A DNA stretch of 64,000 nt. Origin: GCA-1730015 sp964583825. Its GTDB lineage: Bacteria; Pseudomonadota; Gammaproteobacteria; Granulosicoccales; Granulosicoccaceae. Location of the stretch: the NCBI GenBank assembly GCA_964583825.1, contig CAZOXM010000005.1, positions 1 to 64,000 on the forward strand. Reading direction: 5' to 3'. The translations under genes and the position numbers were made by a program. The notes under the pieces are model-generated. The model worked only from the letters and a program-made list of their open reading frames with translations, did not search any database and was not told the origin of the DNA. This document shows, one piece after another, positions 8,365 to 17,646 of this stretch; position 1 is the stretch's first letter, and each line of letters starts with the position of its first letter.

Positions 8365-9393
8365 ATGACTATTAAGAAGACGTTGCTGTGTACAGCCATC
8401 GCTGTCAGTGCTGCCACTTTTACCGCAGGCTCGGCCACCGCCGCCTGTGCCACCGACGGTCTGCCAGGTGAAATGGCAGGACCGGATGGATTCCCCGAAC
8501 GAGCACTTACCATGATCGTCCCTTATGGCCCTGCCGGGGGGTCCGGTCAGGTGGCCCAGGCAATGGCAGAAGCCGTCACCGAACTGACCGGTGTGTCCAT
8601 AAACCGGGACCACAAACCCGGGGGCTCGGGCACGGTAGGTATGACAGCGTACATGGCAACTCCGGCAGATGGTTACACGGTCCTCGAACACATCGACGAT
8701 GCATCAAGCGCGCATGCACTGGATTCATCGCGACCGAATCCTGCGGAAGCGTTGATCCCGCTCGTGACTTCACAAATTACCTTTTCCCAGATCTACATCC
8801 GCACCAATGAAGACCGCTTTTCAGACTGGTCTTCTTTCGTCGAATGGGTAAAGGCACAAAACGGCAAAGCGACCATCGCCAACGTGTCCAAAGAGGGCTC
8901 AATGGAGCGCGTGACGATGAAGTTCATTACCGATGCAACCGGTATGGAAATTCAGCAGATTTCATTCGACAAAGGCGCACCGCGCTACGGCGCACTGGCC
9001 GGCGGTCAGGTGGATGCATTGTTCGAACAGCCGGGGGATGTCAGAAAATTCCTCGACTCGGACATGTTCAAACCGATCCTCACGATTCTCAAAGATCGGC
9101 CCGATGCTTTCAGCGATGTACCCAGCCTCACCGACGCCGGTATGGACTTCGAACCGCTGCTGCGATTCAGAGGCTTCTACGTCAATGCAGATGCGCCTGA
9201 AGATCGCGTTAAATGGCTGCAGTGGGCCTTTCAAAAAGCGTACTGCGAAGAAAGCTATCAGGCCTACAACGAGAGCAAGTTCATGAACCTGATAGACAGC
9301 TACCGCGATACTGAAGGTTCAAAAGAACTCATCACCAGCACGGTCGCGCAGTATCGCGATGTGTATAAGGAAATGGGGCTTGAGGTCAAATAA
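8365..9393 (+). CDS. tctC: Tripartite tricarboxylate transporter substrate-binding protein (TctC family)
   Basis: Periplasmic solute receptor of a TTT transporter, capturing an organic acid or similar anion for TctAB. A signal peptide covers about residues 1-26 (MTIKKTLLC..., cut near SATA/AC). The mature protein shows the family pattern FPERALTMIVPYGPAGGSGQ, KPGGSGTVGMT and GGQVDALFEQPGDV. It is 342 aa. A strong GGAGG ribosome site lies 5 bp before the ATG. The ligand cannot be told from sequence. First gene of a C-B-A operon; a stable hairpin after it suggests higher expression than the membrane genes. Confidence 0.9.
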   Translation: MTIKKTLLCTAIAVSAATFTAGSATAACATDGLPGEMAGPDGFPERALTMIVPYGPAGGSGQVAQAMAEAVTELTGVSINRDHKPGGSGTVGMTAYMATPADGYTVLEHIDDASSAHALDSSRPNPAEALIPLVTSQITFSQIYIRTNEDRFSDWSSFVEWVKAQNGKATIANVSKEGSMERVTMKFITDATGMEIQQISFDKGAPRYGALAGGQVDALFEQPGDVRKFLDSDMFKPILTILKDRPDAFSDVPSLTDAGMDFEPLLRFRGFYVNADAPEDRVKWLQWAFQKAYCEESYQAYNESKFMNLIDSYRDTEGSKELITSTVAQYRDVYKEMGLEVK

Positions 9394-9410
9394 GTCGGCC
9401 TGAACGATGT

Positions 9411-9454
9411 GTGCGCAGGGCTGCAATCGTGCAGCCCTGCCTGTGCACATTTTT
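9411..9454 (+). terminator. Hairpin plus T-run between tctC and tctB
   Basis: A perfect 11-bp stem (GCAGGGCTGCA / TGCAGCCCTGC, loop ATCG) at 9415-9440 is flanked by GTGC/GCAC and followed by five Ts at 9450-9454. It looks like a partial terminator or mRNA-stabilising structure that lets the binding protein be made in excess over TctB and TctA. Confidence 0.7.
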
Positions 9455-9675
9455 ACTGAGTAGAACCGCCCGCTGTTTGTACAGCTCTATACGTAACATA
9501 ACGAACTCAAAGCAGATGCAAACGCTCACCAACAAACCATGCATTGGTTGCAACATTGCCCAAACACTACTCAACGGCCGGGCCCATGAAACGATTGACC
9601 GCCGAGTAATTGCCGGGTGTTCAGCATGATCGACAAGCGTAAGCGATACCGCAGGCATGCGTTGCGAGCCTGCCC

Positions 9676-10377
9676 ATGAGCAAGCTCAAGCTCAGTCACC
9701 ACTTCGAAGTCTGCTTCTGGCTGGCGCTGGTCGCGTTTTTTTTCGCCTACTCGTTTGAGTTCAACCAGAATATTGAAATCTACCGCTACGGCGCGACCCT
9801 CTGGCCAAGAGTCATCCTGCTGCTGATCGCGCTGGCAGCGATCGGACAGTATTTTGACCAGAAAAGACGTGGCAATCAGGCTGCCAGCAATACTATGGCG
9901 GCAGCCCACGAAGAGCCCGATGCCAATCCCGAACATACCGGGCTACGCTGGTACGCCAGCACGTTATTGCTGCTGGCGATACCTTTTATATACATGACAG
10001 TACCCGAAAAACTCGCAGAGATGCGTGGTCTGGAAGGACCAGCAGCCGGTCAATTCAAGTTGATCTGTGCCGCCGTCCTTTTCGCGATCTATTTACTGTT
10101 TACATGGCGCAATAAGGTGGGGGGCATACTCGCCCTGCCCATTTTCTTTGCCGCCTTGCTCGAAGACATGGGCTTCTATGCGCTGGCCCCCGTTTTCATC
10201 ATTGGCGTAATGCTCCTGATGGGTGAAAGACGGCCATCCCGCATTGCTCTGATCACTCCCTTAATCTACGGACTGTTGCTCGCATTCTTCGTGTCACTGC
10301 TATACGTCGGACTGCCTACCGGTAACGTTTCACCGTTCTACGACTTTGGCAACTGGGTTGTCACGAAGCTGCAATAG
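9676..10377 (+). CDS. tctB: TctB-like small membrane subunit of a TTT transporter
   Basis: Small integral membrane subunit of the tripartite tricarboxylate transporter. The 233-aa protein has a TctB profile: a first helix (about 11-30), a second after YGATLWPRVILLLIALAAI, a hydrophilic loop with charged residues, and three more hydrophobic spans in the C-terminal half. It lies 282 bp after tctC and its stop codon nearly touches tctA (2-bp spacing), so the two are coupled. The sequence is weakly conserved, as usual for TctB; context carries much of the call. Confidence 0.85.
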   Translation: MSKLKLSHHFEVCFWLALVAFFFAYSFEFNQNIEIYRYGATLWPRVILLLIALAAIGQYFDQKRRGNQAASNTMAAAHEEPDANPEHTGLRWYASTLLLLAIPFIYMTVPEKLAEMRGLEGPAAGQFKLICAAVLFAIYLLFTWRNKVGGILALPIFFAALLEDMGFYALAPVFIIGVMLLMGERRPSRIALITPLIYGLLLAFFVSLLYVGLPTGNVSPFYDFGNWVVTKLQ

Positions 10378-10379
10378 CC

Positions 10380-11918
10380 ATGGAAACATTTAGTCTCGCT
10401 GGAACTTTTAATAACTTTATCGGTGGCACCGTCGCTCTGTTTGGTGACCCGATCGGGATACTGATCTTTTTCGGCGGTGTCATTGGAGGGATGTTGTTTG
10501 GCGCTATTCCGGGCGTCAGTATGCTGACACTTGCCGCCATCCTTTTACCGTTTACCGCACACCTGAGTGCCGAGCATGGAGTCATGCTGTTCTCGGTGAT
10601 TTATTGCACGGGGGTGTACGGCGGGGCAATCACCGCAATTTTGTTTAATATTCCCGGCGCACCCGAAAATGCGCCGACGGCCTTCGATGGCTACCCGATG
10701 ACACAACAGGGAAAAGCAGGTAAAGCGGTTGGTGCTGCAGTGATGTGCTCGGCCATCGGAGGCACAGTATCGTGCGTCATTATGATGCTGGCCACAGCAG
10801 CAATAGCCAGTTGGGCAATACGCAACTTCGGCCCACCCGAAATATTTGCCCTGGTATTTTTTGGTCTGGCGGTAGCAGCATCAGTGGGCGCCAAAACGTT
10901 TTGGAAGGGCTGGTTGTCGATCATGGCAGGGCTGATGATCGCAGTGGTCGGGCTCGATCCGGTTGGTGGTATAGAACGCTACAACTTCGACATGCCCTAT
11001 CTTGCCGCGGGTATTCACTTCATCCCGACAATACTCGGCTTTTTTGCTGTCTCTGAAATCTTTGTTCAGGCAGAGAAAAAGGCAACCGGTGTTTACAAGG
11101 CCCCGAAACTCAGCGTTGACTTTCCCACATTCAAAGAATTATGGACACACAAGATCGCCGTGGTTCGATCCATCATCATCGGATTTTTCTGCGGCATACT
11201 TCCCGGCATCGGCGCCACCCTCGCCGCCTTCATGGGTTACAACGAAGCGGCGCGCTGGTCTAAAGACCGGATCAATTTCGGCAAGGGAAAAATCGAAGGC
11301 GTTATTTCCTCCGAAACGGCCAACAACTCGGCGACCGGCGCGGCCATGATTCCGCTGCTCGCACTTGGACTACCCGGCGGTGCGCTGACCGCGATGATGG
11401 TTGGCGTGTTTCAAATGCACGATATGGAACCCGGTCCATTGGTGTTCATCAACAGCCCCGATCTGGTATGGGTGGTTTTCGCCGCCATGTTCTTCGCCAA
11501 TCTGTCGATTCTCCTGGTCGGTTTCCTGGAAGCGAAGACCATCGTCAATCTGTTGCGAATACCGTTTCAGTTTCTGGCACCAATGATTCTGCTGCTCGCG
11601 ACGGTCGGTTCCTATGCAGTGCGCGGACTGGTCATTGACGTGGTCGTCATGTTCGTCGCCGGCGTCGCCGGTTTTTTCCTCAGACGATCGGGTTACTCGG
11701 TGGCCGGCATCGTCCTCGGGCTGATTCTGGGCAAAATCGGGGAACAGACATTTGCACAGGCCATGCAGATGCTGCACTTTGAGTTCAGCGGCTTTCTGCA
11801 GCGCCCCATCGCATTGCTGCTGCTGATTGCAGGCGCGCTCACCATCGTTGGCAGTGTCTACGGCGCATTTTTCAGGAAGAGCGCCGACGACACTAACAAT
11901 GCTGCGCAAGAGCCGTAG
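10380..11918 (+). CDS. tctA: TctA-type large permease of a TTT transporter
   Basis: The large, 12-TM channel subunit of a tripartite tricarboxylate transporter, using ion gradients rather than ATP. At 512 aa it has the expected length. Hallmarks: GGMLFGAIPGVSMLT near residue 40, GVYGGAITAILFNIPGAPENAPTAFDGYPM at about 80-110 and GILPGIGATLAAFMGYNEA near 275, followed by SAETANNSATGAAMIPLLALGLPGG-like SSETANNSATG. It completes the C-B-A operon. The transported acid is unknown. Confidence 0.93.
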   Translation: METFSLAGTFNNFIGGTVALFGDPIGILIFFGGVIGGMLFGAIPGVSMLTLAAILLPFTAHLSAEHGVMLFSVIYCTGVYGGAITAILFNIPGAPENAPTAFDGYPMTQQGKAGKAVGAAVMCSAIGGTVSCVIMMLATAAIASWAIRNFGPPEIFALVFFGLAVAASVGAKTFWKGWLSIMAGLMIAVVGLDPVGGIERYNFDMPYLAAGIHFIPTILGFFAVSEIFVQAEKKATGVYKAPKLSVDFPTFKELWTHKIAVVRSIIIGFFCGILPGIGATLAAFMGYNEAARWSKDRINFGKGKIEGVISSETANNSATGAAMIPLLALGLPGGALTAMMVGVFQMHDMEPGPLVFINSPDLVWVVFAAMFFANLSILLVGFLEAKTIVNLLRIPFQFLAPMILLLATVGSYAVRGLVIDVVVMFVAGVAGFFLRRSGYSVAGIVLGLILGKIGEQTFAQAMQMLHFEFSGFLQRPIALLLLIAGALTIVGSVYGAFFRKSADDTNNAAQEP

Positions 11919-11926
11919 TACGGCAC

Positions 11927-12298
11927 TCAGTCCGCGTGTGAGTCAGACCCTGTATTTTTGCGGGGTCGGCTCAACCAGACCACGAACAGGACGATAAAAA
12001 CCACCATCATGCCCATCCCTTCCCGGGCCGATTCCACTTCCCACCAGACTTCCTGCCGCCACCAGCCCTCAGCGTCGGGCCAGTAATACAGAACACCGAG
12101 TGCTGCAGCAAACATGGACACAATCAACAGGGTGTTCACCATGCGGCCTGCCAATGCGGAATTTCGAAAAGCCGCGATGCCCGCCCAGACTGCCGGCACC
12201 ATATAAATCAGCATCCACACCGGCCCGTCCGGGTCGTTGTACTGAACGATTGCAAACAACAGCATGATCAGCATTAAAAAAATGTTGAGAAGGCGCAT
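11927..12298 (-). CDS. Small membrane protein, TMEM220 family
   Basis: A 123-aa protein with four probable membrane helices and a hydrophilic tail. It has the TMEM220-type opening: a first helix followed by QYNDPDGPVWMLIYMVPAVWAG. The function of this family is unknown in bacteria and eukaryotes. It converges on tctA (8 bp apart) and diverges from eboD, so it is probably monocistronic. Confidence 0.7.
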   Translation of the reverse strand: MRLLNIFLMLIMLLFAIVQYNDPDGPVWMLIYMVPAVWAGIAAFRNSALAGRMVNTLLIVSMFAAALGVLYYWPDAEGWWRQEVWWEVESAREGMGMMVVFIVLFVVWLSRPRKNTGSDSHAD

Positions 12299-12359
12299 TT
12301 TGTATCTTAACCAATCTGTTTGCTGAGAATGGTAGCAGAGCCTCGCAGGATCACGATAT

Positions 12360-12388
12360 TTGACAGCCCATAGCGACAGACCTATTCT
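12360..12388 (+). promoter_or_regulatory. Sigma-70 promoter of the eboD-eboA-eboB-idi operon
   Basis: A perfect -35 TTGACA (12360-12365) and -10 TATTCT (12383-12388) are separated by exactly 17 bp. The start would fall near 12395, some 20 nt before the eboD ATG. It is among the best promoter matches in the window. Confidence 0.7.
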
Positions 12389-12415
12389 TCTAAGATATTA
12401 AAACTCCATCCCGAC

Positions 12416-13648
12416 ATGCCCAACCAGACCCCGGCAGGATCCTCCAAGCATCCCATAACGCTTAACCTGCCTACCGACCCTATCACATGGCAGCGTTTCG
12501 CAGTGGAGTACGAGTATCCGGTATTTTTCACCGAAGACATTTTCTCCCCCTCCAATCCAATATTCAAAGACAATGTGTGTCAACTCGAACCGGAGAAGCG
12601 CCACCGGCTAATTTTCTTCATCGACGACGGGGTGTTAACAACCTCTCCGAACCTGGGGATTGCGATACGAAAATACGCGGACGTACATGTAACTCAGATC
12701 GACCTGGTTTGTGATCCGATCACCATGCCAGGAGGCGAGGCAATTAAAAGCAACTTCCAATACATCAAAAAAATGCAAGAGCTGGTGGCGGACCATCGTA
12801 TGGACAGGCACTCGTTTATAGTTGGTATTGGAGGGGGCGCACTTCTCGACGCTGTCGGGTTCGTAGCCGCAACTGCACATCGCGGCATTCGGCACATCCG
12901 TGTACCAACTACCGTTCTGGCTCAGAATGATTCAGGTGTTGGAGTAAAAAACAGTGTAAATTCATTCGGCCAGAAAAATTATATAGGTACCTTTTCCCCT
13001 CCTTTTTCGGTAGTTAACGACTACGCATTCATACGCGCCCTCAATGCACGTGATAAAAAAGCCGGGATGGCTGAAGCGGTTAAGGTCGCACTTATAAGAG
13101 ACTTCGAATTTTACAACTGGCTTGAACAGAACGCGAATTACCTCACTGCCTTCAACGACGAAATCATGAAGGTAATGATCAGGCGCTGTGCGGAACTCCA
13201 TTTGCAACAGATAGCAAATGGAGGTGATCCGTTCGAATTTGGAAGTGCGCGCCCGCTCGACTACGGTCACTGGGCAGCACACAAACTGGAGGGCCTGACT
13301 CAATATAAGCTCCGACACGGTGAAGCTGTAGCTATTGGCCTGGCACTGGATACACACTACTCCGCCGCTATTGGATTATTACCAATGGATAGTGCTGAAA
13401 AGGTCTGCAGTTTGTTGGAACGGCTGGGGTTTAGGCTATGGCACAGCGCACTCGATTTGCGTAGTGCTGATTCTAAACTTGAGATTATTAACGGTCTGAA
13501 CGATTTTCGCGAGCACCTTGGCGGACGGTTGACGGTTACTCTTCTGAGTGAAATTGGCGTAGGAATTGAGGTTTATGAGATGGACCACCTTCTCGTGGAA
13601 AAATCAGTCCAGTGGTTAAAAAAACGAGACTCTGTGAATTCGAACTAA
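12416..13648 (+). CDS. eboD: EboD: 3-dehydroquinate synthase-like sugar phosphate cyclase
   Basis: Member of the sugar phosphate cyclase superfamily (DHQ synthase, EEVS and relatives) in the ebo subfamily. The NAD-binding loop GIGGGALLD is at 137-145. The three metal ligands of the fold are conserved: Glu220 in GMAEAVKVALI, His285 in DYGHWAAHKLE and His301 in LRHGEAVAIG. The enzyme is therefore probably active, on an unknown sugar phosphate. The DYGHWAAHKLE stretch differs from the NFGHT-type motif of aroB, which argues against a housekeeping DHQ synthase. First gene of the ebo operon, with no clear Shine-Dalgarno. Base composition is visibly more A/T-rich than the flanking genes, hinting at transfer. 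Confidence 0.88.
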   Translation: MPNQTPAGSSKHPITLNLPTDPITWQRFAVEYEYPVFFTEDIFSPSNPIFKDNVCQLEPEKRHRLIFFIDDGVLTTSPNLGIAIRKYADVHVTQIDLVCDPITMPGGEAIKSNFQYIKKMQELVADHRMDRHSFIVGIGGGALLDAVGFVAATAHRGIRHIRVPTTVLAQNDSGVGVKNSVNSFGQKNYIGTFSPPFSVVNDYAFIRALNARDKKAGMAEAVKVALIRDFEFYNWLEQNANYLTAFNDEIMKVMIRRCAELHLQQIANGGDPFEFGSARPLDYGHWAAHKLEGLTQYKLRHGEAVAIGLALDTHYSAAIGLLPMDSAEKVCSLLERLGFRLWHSALDLRSADSKLEIINGLNDFREHLGGRLTVTLLSEIGVGIEVYEMDHLLVEKSVQWLKKRDSVNSN

Positions 13649-13667
13649 GCTCACGGAGAAGCAATAC

Positions 13668-14546
13668 ATGACTCATACTTCCACATCTGAAATAATTGAA
13701 GGCTGGTTGCGCGCTCGCTTGTCAGACGATGAATATCTATGGTTACACACTCAGGTTGGCAAAGTTGAGAAATCAAATTCGGATCGTGAATTACATATCA
13801 CCCTTGGACTGATACCAAGGAAGCTCAGCCGCGAAGATCTTGACCTGAAAGCGCATGAGCTCGCACAGGCCAGTCAGATAGCTCACGGATGGCAACCCGT
13901 AAACTGGAGCGTTGACATCACTGCACGAGCATGGGTTCTCAGTTGCTTGACATCGAAAGGAAACCAACAGTTCGGTGAGCTGATTGTTGACTTGTGTCGG
14001 ACTGCTGACCTTGCAGAGTCAATTGCCATTTACAGCGGGCTTCCTATCTACCCAAACAGCTCTGCACTGGAATTGCAGGTGGCGGAAGGGTTAAGAAGCA
14101 ATATCAAAGCGGTTTTCGAGTCAATCGCCCACAACAATCCCTACCCTTACCAGCACTTTAAAGAACATCGCTGGAACCATATGGTTCTAAAAGCTCTGTT
14201 TATCGAAAGCAAACTATCCAGGATCGTAGGCCTTGATGAGCGCGCGAATAAAGAGCTTGCCACTACACTAACGGACTATGCGCATGAACGATGGGCCGCT
14301 GGCCGTAGTGTCAGCTACGAGTTATGGCGTTGCGTGGGGCCCTACGCCACAGACGATCAGCTCTTTGATCTGGAAAGAGTCGCTACAACTGGCAATGCAA
14401 TAGAAAAAAGCGCAGCAATGCTTGCCCTGCACAGCTGCGCTACCCAGGACGCCGAGCTTATACTCAAACGCTGGCCAGATGTCAGGGATAAAATTCACCG
14501 CGGTGAAATAACGTGGAACAACCTTGAATCATCCTGTGTTTCTTGA
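13668..14546 (+). CDS. eboA: EboA family protein
   Basis: A 292-aa cytoplasmic-looking protein of the EboA family, with no known fold-based function and no catalytic motif I recognise. Typical features are the N-terminal WLRARLSDDEYLWLHTQVGKVE, the WSVDITARAWVLSCL segment and the HRWNHMVLKALFIESKL region near residue 168. The composition suggests a helical, HEAT-like scaffold. It starts 19 bp after eboD with a GGAG ribosome site. EboA is the defining gene of ebo clusters. Confidence 0.85.
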   Translation: MTHTSTSEIIEGWLRARLSDDEYLWLHTQVGKVEKSNSDRELHITLGLIPRKLSREDLDLKAHELAQASQIAHGWQPVNWSVDITARAWVLSCLTSKGNQQFGELIVDLCRTADLAESIAIYSGLPIYPNSSALELQVAEGLRSNIKAVFESIAHNNPYPYQHFKEHRWNHMVLKALFIESKLSRIVGLDERANKELATTLTDYAHERWAAGRSVSYELWRCVGPYATDDQLFDLERVATTGNAIEKSAAMLALHSCATQDAELILKRWPDVRDKIHRGEITWNNLESSCVS

Positions 14547-14576
14547 CACCACCAGAATAAAGCTGAGAAATAAGTC

Positions 14577-15499
<923 letters not shown>

Positions 15500-15503
<4 letters not shown>

Positions 15504-16084
15504 ACGCAGACTCTGAGCAAAAGCATAATGAGCAGGCACTAAATGACGTCGGACTGCACGAAGAAATAGTCGCCATTCAATATCTGCCGGACCAGAAGTA
15601 TTATCCGGTTGAAAAACTGAAGGCTCACCGCAACAACATCCCCCATCTCGCCGTCTCGATATTTATCTTCGATGAAAATCGACTCCTGATTCAACAGCGG
15701 GCGGACTCCAAATACCATTCACCGGGGCTCTGGGCCAACTCGGTGTGTTCACACCCGCGCTGGCAGGAATCTGTTACCGCCTGTGCCGAAAGACGGCTTA
15801 ATGAGGAACTGGGCTGGCAGGTGCCGCTGCGAAAATTTGCAGAAATCAGCTATCAGGCAACGGTAGGTGATTTATTCGAAAATGAGTATGTTCACTGCTT
15901 TCACGGCACCCACGCCCGACAAAACGATGTGCAAAAATTCAACCCGGTGGAGGTAGGCGACGTCAAATGGCTCACGCTGGATGAAATCGATACTGACATT
16001 AACGCCAATCCGTCATGTTACTCACCCTGGTTTAAAATCTACATGCGCGAACACCGGGGCCTGATAGAAGAACAGCTCGACTGA
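15500..16084 (+). CDS. idi: Isopentenyl-diphosphate delta-isomerase (type I)
   Basis: Interconverts IPP and DMAPP, the C5 units of isoprenoids. This Nudix-fold type I enzyme keeps the catalytic Cys83 (NSVCSHP), His85, His43 and His49, and the FENEY acidic pair (Glu127, Glu129); ERRLNEELGW is the Nudix-like helix. Length 194 aa is normal. It overlaps eboB by 4 nt, so it is co-translated with the ebo genes. Type I Idi is non-essential in bacteria using the MEP route, so its place here points to a demand for DMAPP or longer prenyl diphosphate by the ebo pathway (inference). Confidence 0.93.
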
Positions 16085-16099
16085 TCAGCGCTGTTTTTG

Positions 16100-16137
16100 G
16101 CACGAGTGACCTGACGTCACGCCTGGTTTACTCGTGC
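16100..16137. terminator. Inverted repeat between convergent idi and eboF
   Basis: GCACGAGT (16100-16107) pairs with ACTCGTGC (16130-16137). A second small hairpin GTGAC-CTGAC-GTCAC overlaps its left arm. There is no T-run. It may serve both converging transcripts as a weak bidirectional terminator. Confidence 0.3.
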
Positions 16138-16173
16138 GGTTGACTCACTGAAATCTGAACACATCTGAATCAA

Positions 16174-17580
16174 TTACCCCTGGCTGGCAGGTTTTCCACC
16201 AAATACATGTGCCAGTATCAGATCCCTGAAGTCCAGTGTATGAATACTCTCATCGGGTGGCAGGTAATCACCCGTCGAGCTGATAAACACCGGACCATGC
16301 TGCAGATCGTCGGTGGGGCGGCCATGTGATCCCCTCACCAGTTGTGTGTCTTTTAATGAAATCACATCCAGTAGATTCCTAAATCCAAGTTTTCGCTTGA
16401 GCAGGCGCGAGCCAATGGCGAGTTTGGGTGAGCGTATAGCGGGATCTACAAACAGTTCGACAGGGTCGTAGCCGGGTTTACGATGAATATCAACCGTTCG
16501 TGCGTAATCCGGTGCCCGTTCATCATCAAGCCAGTAATAGTAGCTAAACCATCGACTGGCGGCGCTGATGGCTACCAGATCACCGGACCGTGCATGATCG
16601 AGACCCCACGCAGCTTTGCCCTCGCTGTCAAGCACATGTTCAACTCCGTCTAGCGACTGCAGCAGGGCGTACACGGCGTCAGTCACCTCGGCGCGATTAA
16701 TATAGACATGCGCTATCTGGTGATCCGCCATGGCAAATGCATCGGAGGCGCCGGCATCGAGTTGTTCGCGCCCGTTTTCGTTCCGCACCCTGAGAAATCC
16801 GGCCTGCCGCAACGCCCGATTGATATGGACCGCGTCAGTCACCGGAGTAATCCCATATTCCGATACGACCACGGTATGCTGATTTTGTGCATCGGCCAGC
16901 TCAATTAACTCACCACAAAGTGCATCGACCTGCTGCAGATCACGGATAAGCTCCGGCTGTTCAAGGTCCGGCCCAAGGCGCTGCAGGTTATAGTCGAGAT
17001 GTGGCAGGTAGGTGAGCGTCAGGGTCGGGTTGCGTGTCTGCATCACCTGACGGGTGGCATCGGCTATCCACTGACTGGAGGTAATATCCGCCGCCGGCCC
17101 CCAGAATTTAAACAGAGGGAACTGCCCGAGCGCTGCATCCAGTTCATCGTGCAGTTCCGGCGGATAGGTGTAATGGTCCGGAATTTTTCGCCCGTCGGCC
17201 GGGTACATCGGTCGGGGTGTCGCGCTCCAGTCTGCGCTTGAGTACATGTTGTACCACCAGAACATTTTTGCGCAGGTGAACGAAGGATCCATCCGTTTGG
17301 CCGTTTCCCAAAGCTTCTCACCGTGCACCAGACGATTGGACTGGCGCCACAGCCACACTTCTGACAGCTCTCTGAAATACCAGCCGTTTGCAACAATACC
17401 GTGTTCAGCCGGCGTCAGCCCGGTAAGCAGGCTGGATTGTGCGCTGCAGGTGACTGCCGGCGTCACAGCCTTCATCGGTCTCAGTCCGCCACGCTGCGCC
17501 AGTTTCTGCAGATTCGGCGTATGTGATCCAATCAGTGCAGGACTGAGTCCAACGACTAGAATTACAAGTGTTTTTTGCAT
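16174..17580 (-). CDS. eboF: EboF: nucleotide pyrophosphatase/phosphodiesterase-fold protein
   Basis: Alkaline phosphatase-superfamily protein of the NPP type, ebo branch (468 aa). The nucleophile region TPAVTCSAQSSLLTGLTPAEHGIVANGWYF is recognisable near residues 40-70, followed by GEKLWE, MFWWYNMYSSAD and PRPMYPADGRKIPD. Later metal-site segments are PHLDYNLQRLGP, VVSEYGITPV and ADHQIAHVY. The usual first-strand aspartate is not evident (ILVVGLSP), so the metal site may be atypical, as in other EboF-like proteins I recall. No signal peptide. Unlike most ebo clusters it is transcribed opposite to its partners, divergent from eboE across 66 bp. Confidence 0.82.
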   Translation of the reverse strand: MQKTLVILVVGLSPALIGSHTPNLQKLAQRGGLRPMKAVTPAVTCSAQSSLLTGLTPAEHGIVANGWYFRELSEVWLWRQSNRLVHGEKLWETAKRMDPSFTCAKMFWWYNMYSSADWSATPRPMYPADGRKIPDHYTYPPELHDELDAALGQFPLFKFWGPAADITSSQWIADATRQVMQTRNPTLTLTYLPHLDYNLQRLGPDLEQPELIRDLQQVDALCGELIELADAQNQHTVVVSEYGITPVTDAVHINRALRQAGFLRVRNENGREQLDAGASDAFAMADHQIAHVYINRAEVTDAVYALLQSLDGVEHVLDSEGKAAWGLDHARSGDLVAISAASRWFSYYYWLDDERAPDYARTVDIHRKPGYDPVELFVDPAIRSPKLAIGSRLLKRKLGFRNLLDVISLKDTQLVRGSHGRPTDDLQHGPVFISSTGDYLPPDESIHTLDFRDLILAHVFGGKPASQG

Positions 17581-17646
17581 CTATCAATAATAGTCTTACA
17601 GACAGTTTTCACACTACAATTCAGTACACCAAATATCAAGAAGACA

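Noticed and set aside
11370..11909. 179-codon minus-strand frame inside tctA
   Set aside because: Composition is that of an antisense of a membrane gene (Gln/His-rich); tctA motifs are intact.
12416..13648. Housekeeping aroB (3-dehydroquinate synthase)
   Set aside because: Metal ligands are shared, but the DYGHWAAHKLE motif, the ebo neighbours and absence of aroK point to EboD.
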